Below, in pieces: positions 24,394 to 34,287 of a stretch of 38,170 nucleotides of DNA. How positions within the stretch are numbered: position 1 is the first letter of the stretch; every line of letters starts with the position of its first letter. Position numbers and translations under genes: made by a program. Source of the stretch: Streptomyces sp. ISL-66 (GTDB lineage Bacteria > Actinomycetota > Actinomycetes > Streptomycetales > Streptomycetaceae); the NCBI RefSeq assembly GCF_018614135.1, contig NZ_JAGGOW010000042.1:1-38170 (forward strand), read 5' to 3'. The notes under the pieces are model-generated. The model did not search any database. It saw nothing but the letters and a program-made list of their open reading frames with translations, and had not been told where the DNA came from.

Positions 24394-27183
24394 GTGATCC
24401 CCATGTCATTCACCCGCGGCAGCCGTTCGGGGGACTCCGTTCCCGGCCCGGGCAAGATGCGACCTTCGGGCCTGCCCCGACCCGGTGTGGGTCCCTACGA
24501 GGTCAGAGAAGTCGAATTACTGAAGGAAGCGCTGGCCGCGGTCCAGGCCAGACCGGAAATCGCCGAGCAGCTGAAGGCGCTCCAGGAGCCTCCGGAGCTC
24601 GAACCGGTGGTGGAGGAGCAGCGTGCCGTCATCAAAATGAACCTGGAGGAACACCTGGAACGCACCCGCAGACTGGGAAGTCAGTTGGACGAGTACCTCG
24701 TGCGGGAAATTGCGAACTCGGGCCGCGGCCGCCTTGCCAGGTTCAGGGAGCTGTCCGAGGCTGCGGAAGGGCTGCGGGATGTGGCGGACGCACTGGCCGA
24801 GATCAGTCGTGAACCGGATCCTGTCCTGGAAGGCAGGGAGTATGCGGACCGGGTGCGCGACCTGCTGACGGCGGCGTGGACCCGACGCGTGCAGGCCGCG
24901 GAACTCCGGGATACGCCCGGCGGATCCGCCCGGACGGGGCGTAAGCACCGAGCTGATCCCCCCGACTGGCCGGGGCCATCCCGGACCGCAGTGACCCGGG
25001 AGTACATCGCCGTCCATGGGGAGCTTATCCAGATCGAAGGGCTGCTGAAGCAAGACATGGGCGCGCAGCGTGCGCAGGCAAGCGAACAGCAGGAGTTCCG
25101 CACGCTGGAGGCTGAATGGGAGGCGGCACGGACGGAACTCCGCTCCATGGCGGAATCCGCCGTGCACGGGGTCGTGCTCACAGCCCTCAACAGCGCTGTC
25201 GCCGCGGACTTCGCCCTGAGTATGCAGGTCCGCTCCCTCGACGGCCTGCGCGAGACGCTCGCCAACAGAAAGATCGTGATCACGTCGTCCTTCGAGCGGC
25301 TCGAGTCGATGATCGACCGGCACGGGGAGGGAAGCTTCGGTATCGCGGGCCCGCGAGGCGTGGGCAAGTCCACCCTCATCAAGTCCTTCACGACGTCCGG
25401 CGGTGGTGGCGACTCCCCGGCGGAGTTGCCACTAGACGTGCCGGAGCGCGTGAGACTGGGCGTCGCGGTGGCGGCGCCGGTTGCGTACGAGGCGCGGGAT
25501 TTCGTCCTGCACCTGCACGCCGAGGTGTGCCTGGCACTGCTCGGACCCGATGCGGACCGGGACCTGGAAGGCTATGGGACCACCGGTCCGAGGCCTTCGA
25601 CCAAGGCGGCTGCCGCTCTTGCCCTCGCGCTGGCAGGAGTGGCAGTTCTGGCCGCAGGTACCACGCTCGTGGCCCGCGCGGCCCGGCTGGTCAGCGCGCC
25701 GGACGACTGGTGGAGCTACGCAGGTCTGGCCCTGACCCTCACCGCGGCCGTCCTGCTGGTGCAGTTCCTCATTTTCGTGGTCCGGCTGGCGGTGCCGGTC
25801 GATCTCTGGCCCGCCTCCGACGCGTCCTTGGCGCAGGCATTGGTGCTCGCACAGTCACGTCGCTACTCAGTGGCCAGTCTTCTCGCGGGGACGTGGTGTC
25901 CGGTCCTCGCGGTCTGCGCGGCGGTCGGCCTGGCACTGCTCACAGTGTCCGGTGGAGTTGGCCGGGGTACCTGGATGCTGCTCGGCGGCGCCGCGGTGAT
26001 CGTCCTCGGCGTGACCCTGCTCCTCACCGGGAGCCGCATGGCGCGGAACGCTCACGACCTGTGGGTATCTTCGCGCGTCGGGCCGGCCGAGACGCCGACG
26101 TACTCCGGCGAGGCCGTTCTCCGCGAACGCGCGCTTCGCCAGCTCCGACAGATCCGCTACGAGCAGACGCTCAGCAACGAGCACTCCATGACGCTCAGGC
26201 TCGGTGGCGCGAAACAGCTTCCCGTCGGCTTCGACGTCGGGTCCAAGCAAGGTACCTCGCTGGCGGAACGGGCCAAGACCTATCCCGAGATCGTGTCCGG
26301 CCTCCGTGCCTTCCTGGAGGCGGTCACCCAGCAGTACCAGCTCATCATCGCCGTCGACGAGCTGGACAAGCTCAGGAGTGCGGCGGACGTCGAGAACTTC
26401 CTCAACGACATCAAGGGAGTGTTCGGCGCCAGTCGCTGCTACTTCCTCGTCTCCGTCTCGGAGGAGGCGGCGGGCAGTTTCGAACGGCGCGGGATGCCCT
26501 TCCGCGACGTGTTCGACAGCTGTTTTGACGACGTCCTCATGCTGCAACGCCTGCAGCTTCCCGCGGCCCGCGACATTCTCTACGGCCTGCTCCTCGGTTG
26601 GACGAAGCCCTTCGTCGCGCTGTGCTACGTACTCTCCGGCGGCCTCCCCCGGGAACTGCAGCGCAGCGCACGTGCGCTGGTCGGCCCGCATAAAGAGATG
26701 AGCTGGATCCACCTCGTGGGGGCGGTACCGGAACTGATGCGGCGTGAGGCGACCGCTCGGCTGGGCGCCGTCCGGCACGGTCTGCTCCGCGAGGCCTGCG
26801 GCCCGGCCGGCCTCGCCCTCGTCAACCACATCGAACGCATCGATCCCGCGGGCGCCTCCACCGACCAGTTCCGCGAGTGGTATGAGGAGTTGGCTTCCTG
26901 GTGCCTGCGGCAGTTCGCCGGGGTCCGCACGCCGGACGGGTCCTCACCGATGCCGACGGCCACCCGTATGGGATGCGAACTCGCCGCGTTCATGCTGTTC
27001 GCCGCCACGGTGATGGAGTTCTTCGGGTCTACCCTGGACGCGAACCGCCTCCAGCAGGCCGAAAGGCCGGACGCGGGCGGCAGGTCCCTCACAAAGCTCG
27101 TGGACGCCCGTCACGCGTTGTCCCTCAGCCCCTGGACCTCGGTCGGCTGCCTCACGACCTTCCGCCGCGCCTGGAGCCTGTAG
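24394..27183 (+). CDS. KAP-type membrane P-loop NTPase (929 aa)
   Basis: Residues 30-290 are helical and probably coiled-coil. The NTPase domain has Walker A GPRGVGKST (Lys325) and Walker B LIIAVDELDKL (Asp655-Glu656). Between them lie four hydrophobic helices at about 405-430, 443-467, 495-520 and 526-547. Transmembrane helices inserted between Walker A and B are the distinctive feature of the KAP NTPase family (Kidins220/ARMS and PifA), whose bacterial members include PifA of the F plasmid, which excludes phage T7. PRELQRSAR at about 755 may be a sensor region. GTG 24394 is used; ATG 24403, with GGGG 8 bases upstream, is equally likely. Leu42 is a TTA codon. It stands alone between IS debris and a terminator-like hairpin. 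Membrane-linked phage defence is an inference. Confidence 0.75.
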   Translation: MIPMSFTRGSRSGDSVPGPGKMRPSGLPRPGVGPYEVREVELLKEALAAVQARPEIAEQLKALQEPPELEPVVEEQRAVIKMNLEEHLERTRRLGSQLDEYLVREIANSGRGRLARFRELSEAAEGLRDVADALAEISREPDPVLEGREYADRVRDLLTAAWTRRVQAAELRDTPGGSARTGRKHRADPPDWPGPSRTAVTREYIAVHGELIQIEGLLKQDMGAQRAQASEQQEFRTLEAEWEAARTELRSMAESAVHGVVLTALNSAVAADFALSMQVRSLDGLRETLANRKIVITSSFERLESMIDRHGEGSFGIAGPRGVGKSTLIKSFTTSGGGGDSPAELPLDVPERVRLGVAVAAPVAYEARDFVLHLHAEVCLALLGPDADRDLEGYGTTGPRPSTKAAAALALALAGVAVLAAGTTLVARAARLVSAPDDWWSYAGLALTLTAAVLLVQFLIFVVRLAVPVDLWPASDASLAQALVLAQSRRYSVASLLAGTWCPVLAVCAAVGLALLTVSGGVGRGTWMLLGGAAVIVLGVTLLLTGSRMARNAHDLWVSSRVGPAETPTYSGEAVLRERALRQLRQIRYEQTLSNEHSMTLRLGGAKQLPVGFDVGSKQGTSLAERAKTYPEIVSGLRAFLEAVTQQYQLIIAVDELDKLRSAADVENFLNDIKGVFGASRCYFLVSVSEEAAGSFERRGMPFRDVFDSCFDDVLMLQRLQLPAARDILYGLLLGWTKPFVALCYVLSGGLPRELQRSARALVGPHKEMSWIHLVGAVPELMRREATARLGAVRHGLLREACGPAGLALVNHIERIDPAGASTDQFREWYEELASWCLRQFAGVRTPDGSSPMPTATRMGCELAAFMLFAATVMEFFGSTLDANRLQQAERPDAGGRSLTKLVDARHALSLSPWTSVGCLTTFRRAWSL

Positions 27184-27234
27184 CAGGTCTCCCACCAGTC
27201 TGGCCGCCCGCCCTTCGGTCAGGGCATTGAGCAG

Positions 27235-27253
27235 CGCCGCACCCCGTGCGGCG
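27235..27253 (+). terminator. Hairpin after the KAP NTPase gene
   Basis: CGCCGCAC (27235-27242) and GTGCGGCG (27246-27253) form a perfect 8-bp GC-rich stem with a 3-nt loop, 51 bases after the stop at 27183. No T-tract follows, as is usual in Streptomyces. Confidence 0.5.
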
Positions 27254-28060
27254 GCGTCGACGCTCACCGCGAACTCCCGGGAGTCAGGCCGGCGATGTAC
27301 AGGGGCGGCGCAGCAGGGTGGCGTACACCGTGGGTCACGGTGTCCAAGTGAGAGGCGAGGGAGGGATCAGGCGGCAGCCGGTAGTGGACGGTGCCGTGAT
27401 GGCCGTCCGGGGTGACCATTTCCACACCCTCGTCCGCAATCACGGTGCGAACCGCTGCTCAGGACGGCTTCCCGTCAGGGTCTGCGACTTCAGATTCGCT
27501 CGGTGAGCACCTCGACGGCGCCCGGCGGGCGACCGACCGGACACTGGCCCGGGGCGGCACGCCGACTGGTCAGATCAAGAGCTTGTTGCAGAACGTCCGT
27601 GATGGGGCATTCCTACTGCATGGGTGGGGTGTTGCGGACTGAGTCGTTGTGGGTGGAGACGTTCACCGGCTTGCGGATGGGCCGGTTCGAGAAGCTGGTG
27701 AAGGTGGAGATTTCGAGACGGCGATCGACAGGAGGTCAGTCGTCGGCGCCACGCTCACCGCCTGGTTCAGGCCGCGGGCGGTCCGTAGGACGCGGCGGAC
27801 GGTCGGCGGGTACCCAAAGAGCAAAGCCAGGTCGACCGACGCGGCGACGGAGCCGCTGTTGCCCCGGTGGAGTGCGGTGACCGGACCTTGCCGAGCAGCT
27901 CGCCAATCACGCAGCCGGTCCCGCAGCCGGTCAGGCAGTGTGGCGTTGCCCGCGCGGCCGTGCTCCAGGCGACCCCTGTCGGCCTGGTGGTGACTGTGGT
28001 CGTGGAGAGCGTGGTCGTGGTTGGTGTGGTGCTCATGACGGTGGGCGTGTTCGGAACCAG
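27254..28060. other. About 800 bp without a recognised gene; one His-rich frame
   Basis: No plus- or minus-strand frame here has a recognisable domain or start signal. On the minus strand, about 27978-28056, one frame reads HAHRHEHHTNHDHALHDHSH, the kind of histidine-rich stretch found in metal transporters and metallochaperones. It has no start and no supporting domain and may be chance from a GTGGTC-rich plus strand. The stretch is probably decayed DNA between two cargo modules. Confidence 0.4.
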
Positions 28061-28264
28061 TCAAGAACTGCTCTCCGTCGGCAGCCCCTGTTCGAAGCGC
28101 AGGTAGCGGTCGACCGACCGGGCCAGCATCTCCTTGCCGTCGGCGGTGACGACGCCGTCCCACCAGGTGCCGTAGATCCCCTCGAAGCGGTGGTCGACGA
28201 GGAGTTTGCCAGCGGCGCGGACGGCGTCGGTGCTCCATGCTCCAGCGGTTACTTGTGTCCTCCC
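28061..28264 (-). pseudogene. C-terminal gene remnant, possibly of an MBL-fold hydrolase
   Basis: The open minus-strand frame reads GAWSTDAVRAAGKLLVDHRF, EGIYGTWWDGVVTADGKEML, ARSVDRYLRFEQGLPTESSS, stop. The pattern RxxGIYGxWWDxVVxxDGKxxLxRSxxRYLR resembles the closing helices of actinobacterial MBL-fold hydrolases, but the metal-binding part is absent and there is no start codon. Function unassigned. Confidence 0.4.
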
Positions 28265-28340
28265 TCACTCAAGGCTCGGCGACTGCGCTGGCCTCGAACC
28301 TCGTCGCAGATGGGAAGATCCACATGGCAGTATTCGAACG

Positions 28341-28895
28341 GTGAATGACAACGGGGAGCACATACCTTCACCGAACGGGCGCCTGAGACTGACCGATTTG
28401 GCAGCGCCGCTTGACACGCGCAACCCGGCAGCAGGAGGGTCGCCGCCGGCCAGAGCCGAAGCTCCGCGGAGCGATGCAGTCCCTGAGCAGGCGCCGGCCC
28501 CCGTACGACCGCGACCGCAAGCCGAGGTCGACAGGGCGGACGCCAGGCGACGGGAGTTCGCCGTGCTGCTGGGTGAGTTCCGGCAAACGGCCGTGCTGGT
28601 GCCCTTCGACGAGCAGGACAGCCTGTGGACTGCGGACCTGAACGGGGTGCGGTGGATCTGCGCGTTCTCCGACGAGGAGGCGTTGGCCGCCTTCGCGCGG
28701 GCGCGGGGGGATGCGGACCGGGAGTGGGCGTACCGGACGGTGCTCGGTGCGCGGTTGTTGGACGTGATGGTGCCTATGCTTCCGGGCCCCGGCGGGGTCG
28801 CGCTGGACGCGGGCAGTGAGGGTGGCATGTTGTTCCCGCCAGTCCGCGGTGTCGTGCCCGATGCGGTCGCTGTTGACCTGGAGGGGGAGCGATGA
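28341..28895 (+). CDS. SseB-domain protein (184 aa), first gene of the toxin operon
   Basis: The start is the GTG at 28341 (VNDNGEHIPSPN); the frame upstream of it overlaps the preceding remnant. Residues 1-70 are a disordered Ala/Pro/Arg-rich leader. From about 75 the SseB N-terminal domain is clear: REFAVLLGEFRQTAVLVPFD, then SLWTADLNGVRWICAFSDEE and ALAAFARA. In Streptomyces such domains often sit beside WXG/RHS secretion-type genes and are thought to act as accessory or chaperone proteins. The stop overlaps the next start by four bases (ATGA), indicating coupled translation with the rest of the operon. Confidence 0.75.
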   Translation: MNDNGEHIPSPNGRLRLTDLAAPLDTRNPAAGGSPPARAEAPRSDAVPEQAPAPVRPRPQAEVDRADARRREFAVLLGEFRQTAVLVPFDEQDSLWTADLNGVRWICAFSDEEALAAFARARGDADREWAYRTVLGARLLDVMVPMLPGPGGVALDAGSEGGMLFPPVRGVVPDAVAVDLEGER

Positions 28896-29536
28896 GTGGT
28901 GGGGAACCCGGCCTGGAGGCCCCGGCCCAGGCGCTGGCGGAGATCGCGAGCGGGATCAATCTGGCGCATTCCGAGCTGAAGGACCTTGGCGTGATCGGCC
29001 AGGCGACGGCCGGCCGGGGTTTCTCCGGGCTGGCCCTGTCGGGGCTGGAGTTGGGGGATGCCGGGCTGACAGCGGAGTTCAAGACGTTCTGCGAGCGCTG
29101 GGAGTGGGGCGTACGGGCACTGACGCTCCGCGGGAACGGCTTCGCACGGGGCGTGGGCCTGTCGGCCGGTGCGTACGCGGAGCAGGAGCAGTACGTGAAG
29201 GACTCGTTCAAGATCGCGGTGAACTCGGTCAACGGGAACCCGCACCTGACCGAGGACGAGGTCAAGCAGATGAGCTGGGACAAAATCAGCAAGCAGACGA
29301 TGTTCGACAATCCGGACTACAGCGCCGAATCGTTTACGCAGGCCCACCAAGAGGTCAAGCAGACCTGGAAGGACACCGGCTACGATGTCATGGACGCACA
29401 ACTGGATTCCATGCAGCGCAGCGGCCTGATCGACCCGTCGGTGCGCGGCAGGGTGGATCAGGAGATGCTCGATACGTTCGATCCCTCCCAAGGTGCCGTT
29501 GAGCAGGCCGAACAGCCGCGGTGGGGTGAGCGCTGA
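28892..29536 (+). CDS. Toxin-operon accessory protein, WXG/ESX-like helical (214 aa)
   Basis: I recognise the context rather than a named family. The N-terminal 100 residues (LAEIASGINLAHSELKDLGV, then WEWGVRALTLRGNGFARGVG) resemble the helical hairpin of ESX/WXG100-like partners, including a WEWG element. The C-terminal half (ESFTQAHQEVKQTWKDTGYD) is helical and charged. It overlaps the SseB gene by four bases at the start and ends on the first base of the RHS toxin start (TGATG). It probably assists folding or export of the toxin through a type VII-like route, by analogy with similar actinobacterial loci. Confidence 0.65.
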   Translation: MSGGEPGLEAPAQALAEIASGINLAHSELKDLGVIGQATAGRGFSGLALSGLELGDAGLTAEFKTFCERWEWGVRALTLRGNGFARGVGLSAGAYAEQEQYVKDSFKIAVNSVNGNPHLTEDEVKQMSWDKISKQTMFDNPDYSAESFTQAHQEVKQTWKDTGYDVMDAQLDSMQRSGLIDPSVRGRVDQEMLDTFDPSQGAVEQAEQPRWGER

Positions 29537-32500
29537 TGGTGAGCTGGGACGACCTGGGCAAGGGCCTCGACAAGGGCATCGACTTCGTCGACAAGGGCAT
29601 CGACAAGGGCAAGGAGCTCGTCGGCCAGGGCATCGACAAGACCACCGACGCCGTCGGCTGGGGCCTGGAGAAGGTAGGCGCCGAGGACTGGGCCGACAGC
29701 GTCGAGGACTGGGGCGACGAAACCGCCTCCTCACTCGGCGCCGAGGTCGGCGAGCAGCAGCTCGGGCAGACCGAGGAGCCCAACGAACTCATCCACGGCA
29801 ACCCGTCCAAGATCGCCGAGTCGGTCAAGAACCTCCGCGACTTCCAGAACGCGTTCGACCTAGTCGGCGCCGGCATGAAGAAGCTGGACTCCGCGCACTG
29901 GAAGGGCGAGGCCGCCAACAGCTTCCGCGAGAACTTCCAGACCCTGCCCACCGACTGGCTGCACGCCGCCGATGCCTTCGAGAACGCCGCCAAGGCCCTG
30001 GAAACGTACGCGACAGCAGTCACCACCGCGCAGGGCAAGGCACGCGAGGCCATCGACCTCTACAAGGAGGCGCAAGCGGACTACAAGACCGCCGCCGACG
30101 CCCACAACAAGAAGGTCGACGCCTACAACGACGCCCGCAACAGCGACAACCCTCTCCCCCGCCCTGCCGAATTCACCGACCTCACCCAGGCCAAGCGCCA
30201 GCGCGCCCAGGAGATCCTCAAAGCCGCCCGCAGCGCCCGCAGGGAAGCCGCCGACACCGCCAAGGCCGCGGTCACCGCCGCCATGGCCCACGCCCCGAAG
30301 GAACCAACCGGCCGGGAGAAGGCCAAACTCGAACTCGCCGACTACGCCTTCGGCCAAGGCGTGGAACTGGCCCACTTCGGCGGCGGCATCGTCAAGGGCA
30401 CCGCAGGGCTGGTCAACTTCGTACGGTCAGTGAACCCGGCCGACCCGTACAACCTCACCCATCCGGCCGAGTACTACAAGAACCTCAACATGACCCTCGC
30501 CGGGCTCGTCTCCACCGCAGCCAACCCCGACCGCGCCCTGAAGAACGCCTGGGACGCCGCCAAGGGCGACCCCGCCGAGTTCCTCGGCCGCCTCGTCCCC
30601 GAACTCATCGGCACCAAGGGCGCCGGCGTGCTCCGCGGCGGCATCCGCGCCGGCATGCGCACCGGCATGGACGACCTCGCGAAGTCGGGTGCCCGCAAGT
30701 CGGTCGACGCGGACGCCGCCAAGACCTCTCGTCCTCCGAACGCCGTCGAGAGCGGGGCCACCGACCCCATCGACCTCGCGACAGGGGCGATGTTCCTGCC
30801 GCAGACGGACATCGTCCTGCCCGGCACGCTCCCGCTGGTCTTCCGACGCCGCGCCGCGTCGGACTACCGGGCCGGACGCTGGTTCGGCCCCTCCTGGGCC
30901 TCCACCGCGGACCAGCGCCTCGAGATCGACTCCGCGGGCGTCGTATTCGTCTGCGAGGACGGCATGCTGCTGTCCTACCCGCACCCCGCTCCCGGTGTTC
31001 CGGTCCTGCCGAGCCACGGCCCACGCTGGCCGCTCGATCGCGATGTGCAGGGCGATTACACCGTCACCGACCCGGACGCCGGCCAGGTCCGGCACTTCGC
31101 CACCCGCCCGGACGGGGACCTGGCCCTCCTCGCCCAGCTCGACGACCGCAACGGCAACTGGATCGCCTTCGAGTACGACGAGGCCGGCGCACCGGCGTCC
31201 ATCGTGCACCACGGCGGCTACCACCTGAAGCTCACCACCGGCGGCGGCAGGATCACCGCCCTGCACCTGTCCGGCGCCGCCGAGGACGGCACGGACCAGG
31301 AGATCCTGCGGTACGGCTACGGCGACGGGAACCTCACCTCCGTCACCAACTCCTCCGGCCTGCCCCTGAGCTTCGCCTACGACGAGCTGACCCGCATCAC
31401 GTCGTGGACCGATACCAACGGCAGCCGCTACGACTACGTCTACGACGCCCTGGACCGGTGCGTCGCCGAGGGCGGTGTCGAGGGGCACGTCGCACTGCGC
31501 ATCGACTACGACGGACCCGCCCCCGGGGCCGGCCTGCGCGTCACCACCACGACCACCCGCGGCGGGGCCGTCCACCGCTACGTCGTCAACGACGCCCACC
31601 AGATCGTCGAGGAGACCGATCCCCTCGGCGCGGTCACCCGCTTCGAACGCGACCGGTACAACCGGCTGCTGAGCCGGACCGACGCTCTCGGCCGCACCCA
31701 CCGCTACACGTACGACGCGATGGGGCGGCTCATCGCGACGGTGCGCGCCGACGGCCGCGAGGCGACGGCAGAGTACAACGCGCTCGGGCTCCCGATCCGG
31801 ATGGTCAATGCGGACCGGACGAGCATCCGCATGGAGTACGACGCGCGCGGCAACCGTACGAGCGTCACCGACCCCTCCGGGTCCACCACCCGATACACGT
31901 ACGACGACGCCGGCCGGCTGACCGGCATCACCGACGCCCGCGGGAACACGACCCGCGTCGCCACCAACGCGGCCGGACTCCCCGTCTCGGTCACCGACCC
32001 GCTAGGGGCGACGATACGGACAACCCGGGACGCGTTCGGCCGCCCGACCGCCCTGACCGACGCCCTCGGCCATACGACCCGGGTCCGTTGGACGCCGGAG
32101 GGCCGGCCCGCCCGCCGCGTCCTGGCGGACGGCAGCGAGGAGTCGTGGACGTACGACGGCGAGGGCAACTGCCTCACCCACACGAACGCGATGGGCGCGG
32201 TCTCCCGCTTTGAGTACACCCATTTCGACCTCATGGCTGCCCGGACCGGGTACGACGGCGTGCGCCACGAGTTCACCTACGACCACGACCTCCGGCTCAC
32301 CCGGGTGCGCAGCCCGCAGGGGGCGACCTGGGACTACGTGTATGACGGCGCCGGCCGCCTCGTCTCCGAGACGGACTTCGACGACCGGCTGCTCAGCTAT
32401 GAGCGCGATGCCGTCGGCCGGATCACCTCCCGGACCGATGCCTCGGGCCGGACCCTGCGTTATGAGTGGGACGATCTCGACCGCCTGGTCTCCAAGGACG

Positions 32501-34287
32501 CCGACGGGGCCGTCAGCACGTTCGCGTACGACTTCTCCGACCAGCTCGCGGAGGCCGTGAACGGCGACGCCACGATCACGTTCGTACGGGACCGGCACGG
32601 CCGGCTGCTGTCCGAGAGCGTCGACGGCCGCACCGTGTCGTACGCGTACGACGAGCTCGGCCGGCGCGTCAGCCGCAGCACTCCGACCGGCGCGGTCAGC
32701 ACGCGAGCCTACGACGCGGCGGGCCGGCGGACCTCGCTCAACACCTCCGGCCGCGCCCTTGCCTTCGAACACGACGCGGCGGGCCGCGAGATCGCCCGCC
32801 GCATCGGCGGCACCACCCTCCTCGTCTCTGAGTTCGATAGCGTCGACCGGCTCAGCGGCCAGGAGGTCATCTCCGGCGGCCGGAGCATCCAGCGGCGCGA
32901 TTACAGCTACCGCGCCGACGGCCACCTCACCGGCATCCGCGACCGGCTGGCCGGCCTCCAAGCGTTCGCACTCGATCCCGCGGGCCGGGTCACGGCCGTC
33001 GACGCCGCCCAGTGGAGCGAGCGGTACGCCTACGATGAGGCGGGCAACCAGACCGAGGCCTCCTGGCCGGCGGCCCACCCGGGGCAGGAGGCCACCGGCA
33101 GCCGCGCCTACAGCGGCACGGCCCTCATGCGGGCGGGCCGGGTCCGCTACGAGTACGACGCGCTGGGCCGCACGACCCTGCGGCAGCGCACACGGCTGTC
33201 GCGCAAGCCGGACACCTGGCACTACACGTGGGATGCCGACAACCGGCTGACCGCCGTCGCCACTCCCGACGGGAGCCGGTGGCGCTACCGTTACGACGCG
33301 CTCGGCCGGCGCATGTCCAAGGAGCAGCTCGCCGCGGACGGCACCGTCCTGGAGTACATCACGTTCACCTGGGACGGCGACACGCTCTGCGAGCAGACCA
33401 TCCACGGGCAGCCGGCGGCCGACCGCGTCACCCTGACCTGGGACCACCAGGGGGTGCGCCCCCTCACCCAGACCGAGCGCCGGTTCACGGCGGACTCCCC
33501 TCAGAAGGCGGTCGACGAGCGGTTCTTCTCGATCATCACCGACCTCATCGGCACCCCCCGCGAACTCGTCGACGAGGCTGGCCGGCTGGCCTGGCACACC
33601 CGCAGCACCGTGTGGGGCTCCACCGCGTGGGCGGCGTCGAGCACCGCCTACACGCCGTTCCGCTTCCCCGGGCAGTACTTCGACCCCGAGACGGGGCTGC
33701 ACTACAACCGGTTCCGCTACTACGACCCGGAGTCGGGACGCTACGCCTCCCCCGACCCGCTCGGCATCACCCCGGCGCCCAACCCCGTCGCGTACGTCGG
33801 CAATCCGCACCGCCTGAGCGACCCTCTGGGGCTGTCCCCCTGCCACGGCGGGATGGACTACATGGAGGACAACCGGATTCCCGCGGGCGATCCGGTGACC
33901 CACGGGCCGACGGGAACGCTGGTCGGCGCCGACGGGCAGAGCGTGCGCAACTTCAACAACGTGGCAAACGCCGGCGAACACGACGTAGTGGCGCACGGCA
34001 GCCGGGACGGCTGGCTGGAGACCCCCAACGGCCACGTCAACGCCGGTCAGCTGGTGGACGCCGTGACGAACAATCCACACTACAATGGCGGACCTCTCCG
34101 GCTCATGGTGTGCCACTCGGGCTCGGACGGTTCCTGGATCGCCCAGCGCATCGCGAACGAACTCGGAACCACGGTGCGCGCGCCGACGGACCGCGTCGGT
34201 ACCAACCCGGCGCTCGGCCCCGGGCAAACACCACAGATCGACAAGGGCGGCTACTGGAGGGTGTTCCTCCCCATGCTGGAAGGATGA
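29536..34287 (+). CDS. WXG/RHS-repeat polymorphic toxin (1583 aa)
   Basis: The N-terminal 300 residues form a helical WXG-type region (AHWKGEAANSFRENF; Trp122, Gly124), as in putative type VII-secreted toxins. A DUF6531-like segment begins near residue 410 (PIDLATGAMFLPQTDIVLPG). RHS/YD repeats then run to about 1400, with many GRLxxxTDxxGxxTRYxYD units. The core ends with the conserved RYASPDPLGI (Asp1407-Pro-Leu-Gly), the boundary where RHS shells cleave off their toxin. The last 175 residues are the variable toxin. It has VVAHGSRDG (His1487-Gly1488) and LRLMVCHSGSDG (Cys1526-His-Ser-Gly), a His/Cys arrangement resembling clan CD (caspase/C80-like) peptidases; that reading is inference. The stop overlaps the next start (ATGA). 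Confidence 0.9.
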   Translation: MVSWDDLGKGLDKGIDFVDKGIDKGKELVGQGIDKTTDAVGWGLEKVGAEDWADSVEDWGDETASSLGAEVGEQQLGQTEEPNELIHGNPSKIAESVKNLRDFQNAFDLVGAGMKKLDSAHWKGEAANSFRENFQTLPTDWLHAADAFENAAKALETYATAVTTAQGKAREAIDLYKEAQADYKTAADAHNKKVDAYNDARNSDNPLPRPAEFTDLTQAKRQRAQEILKAARSARREAADTAKAAVTAAMAHAPKEPTGREKAKLELADYAFGQGVELAHFGGGIVKGTAGLVNFVRSVNPADPYNLTHPAEYYKNLNMTLAGLVSTAANPDRALKNAWDAAKGDPAEFLGRLVPELIGTKGAGVLRGGIRAGMRTGMDDLAKSGARKSVDADAAKTSRPPNAVESGATDPIDLATGAMFLPQTDIVLPGTLPLVFRRRAASDYRAGRWFGPSWASTADQRLEIDSAGVVFVCEDGMLLSYPHPAPGVPVLPSHGPRWPLDRDVQGDYTVTDPDAGQVRHFATRPDGDLALLAQLDDRNGNWIAFEYDEAGAPASIVHHGGYHLKLTTGGGRITALHLSGAAEDGTDQEILRYGYGDGNLTSVTNSSGLPLSFAYDELTRITSWTDTNGSRYDYVYDALDRCVAEGGVEGHVALRIDYDGPAPGAGLRVTTTTTRGGAVHRYVVNDAHQIVEETDPLGAVTRFERDRYNRLLSRTDALGRTHRYTYDAMGRLIATVRADGREATAEYNALGLPIRMVNADRTSIRMEYDARGNRTSVTDPSGSTTRYTYDDAGRLTGITDARGNTTRVATNAAGLPVSVTDPLGATIRTTRDAFGRPTALTDALGHTTRVRWTPEGRPARRVLADGSEESWTYDGEGNCLTHTNAMGAVSRFEYTHFDLMAARTGYDGVRHEFTYDHDLRLTRVRSPQGATWDYVYDGAGRLVSETDFDDRLLSYERDAVGRITSRTDASGRTLRYEWDDLDRLVSKDADGAVSTFAYDFSDQLAEAVNGDATITFVRDRHGRLLSESVDGRTVSYAYDELGRRVSRSTPTGAVSTRAYDAAGRRTSLNTSGRALAFEHDAAGREIARRIGGTTLLVSEFDSVDRLSGQEVISGGRSIQRRDYSYRADGHLTGIRDRLAGLQAFALDPAGRVTAVDAAQWSERYAYDEAGNQTEASWPAAHPGQEATGSRAYSGTALMRAGRVRYEYDALGRTTLRQRTRLSRKPDTWHYTWDADNRLTAVATPDGSRWRYRYDALGRRMSKEQLAADGTVLEYITFTWDGDTLCEQTIHGQPAADRVTLTWDHQGVRPLTQTERRFTADSPQKAVDERFFSIITDLIGTPRELVDEAGRLAWHTRSTVWGSTAWAASSTAYTPFRFPGQYFDPETGLHYNRFRYYDPESGRYASPDPLGITPAPNPVAYVGNPHRLSDPLGLSPCHGGMDYMEDNRIPAGDPVTHGPTGTLVGADGQSVRNFNNVANAGEHDVVAHGSRDGWLETPNGHVNAGQLVDAVTNNPHYNGGPLRLMVCHSGSDGSWIAQRIANELGTTVRAPTDRVGTNPALGPGQTPQIDKGGYWRVFLPMLEG

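Noticed and set aside
29493..32213. A 906-residue plus-strand open frame over the RHS toxin
   Set aside because: It is an Arg/His/Pro-rich shadow in another frame of the RHS repeats.
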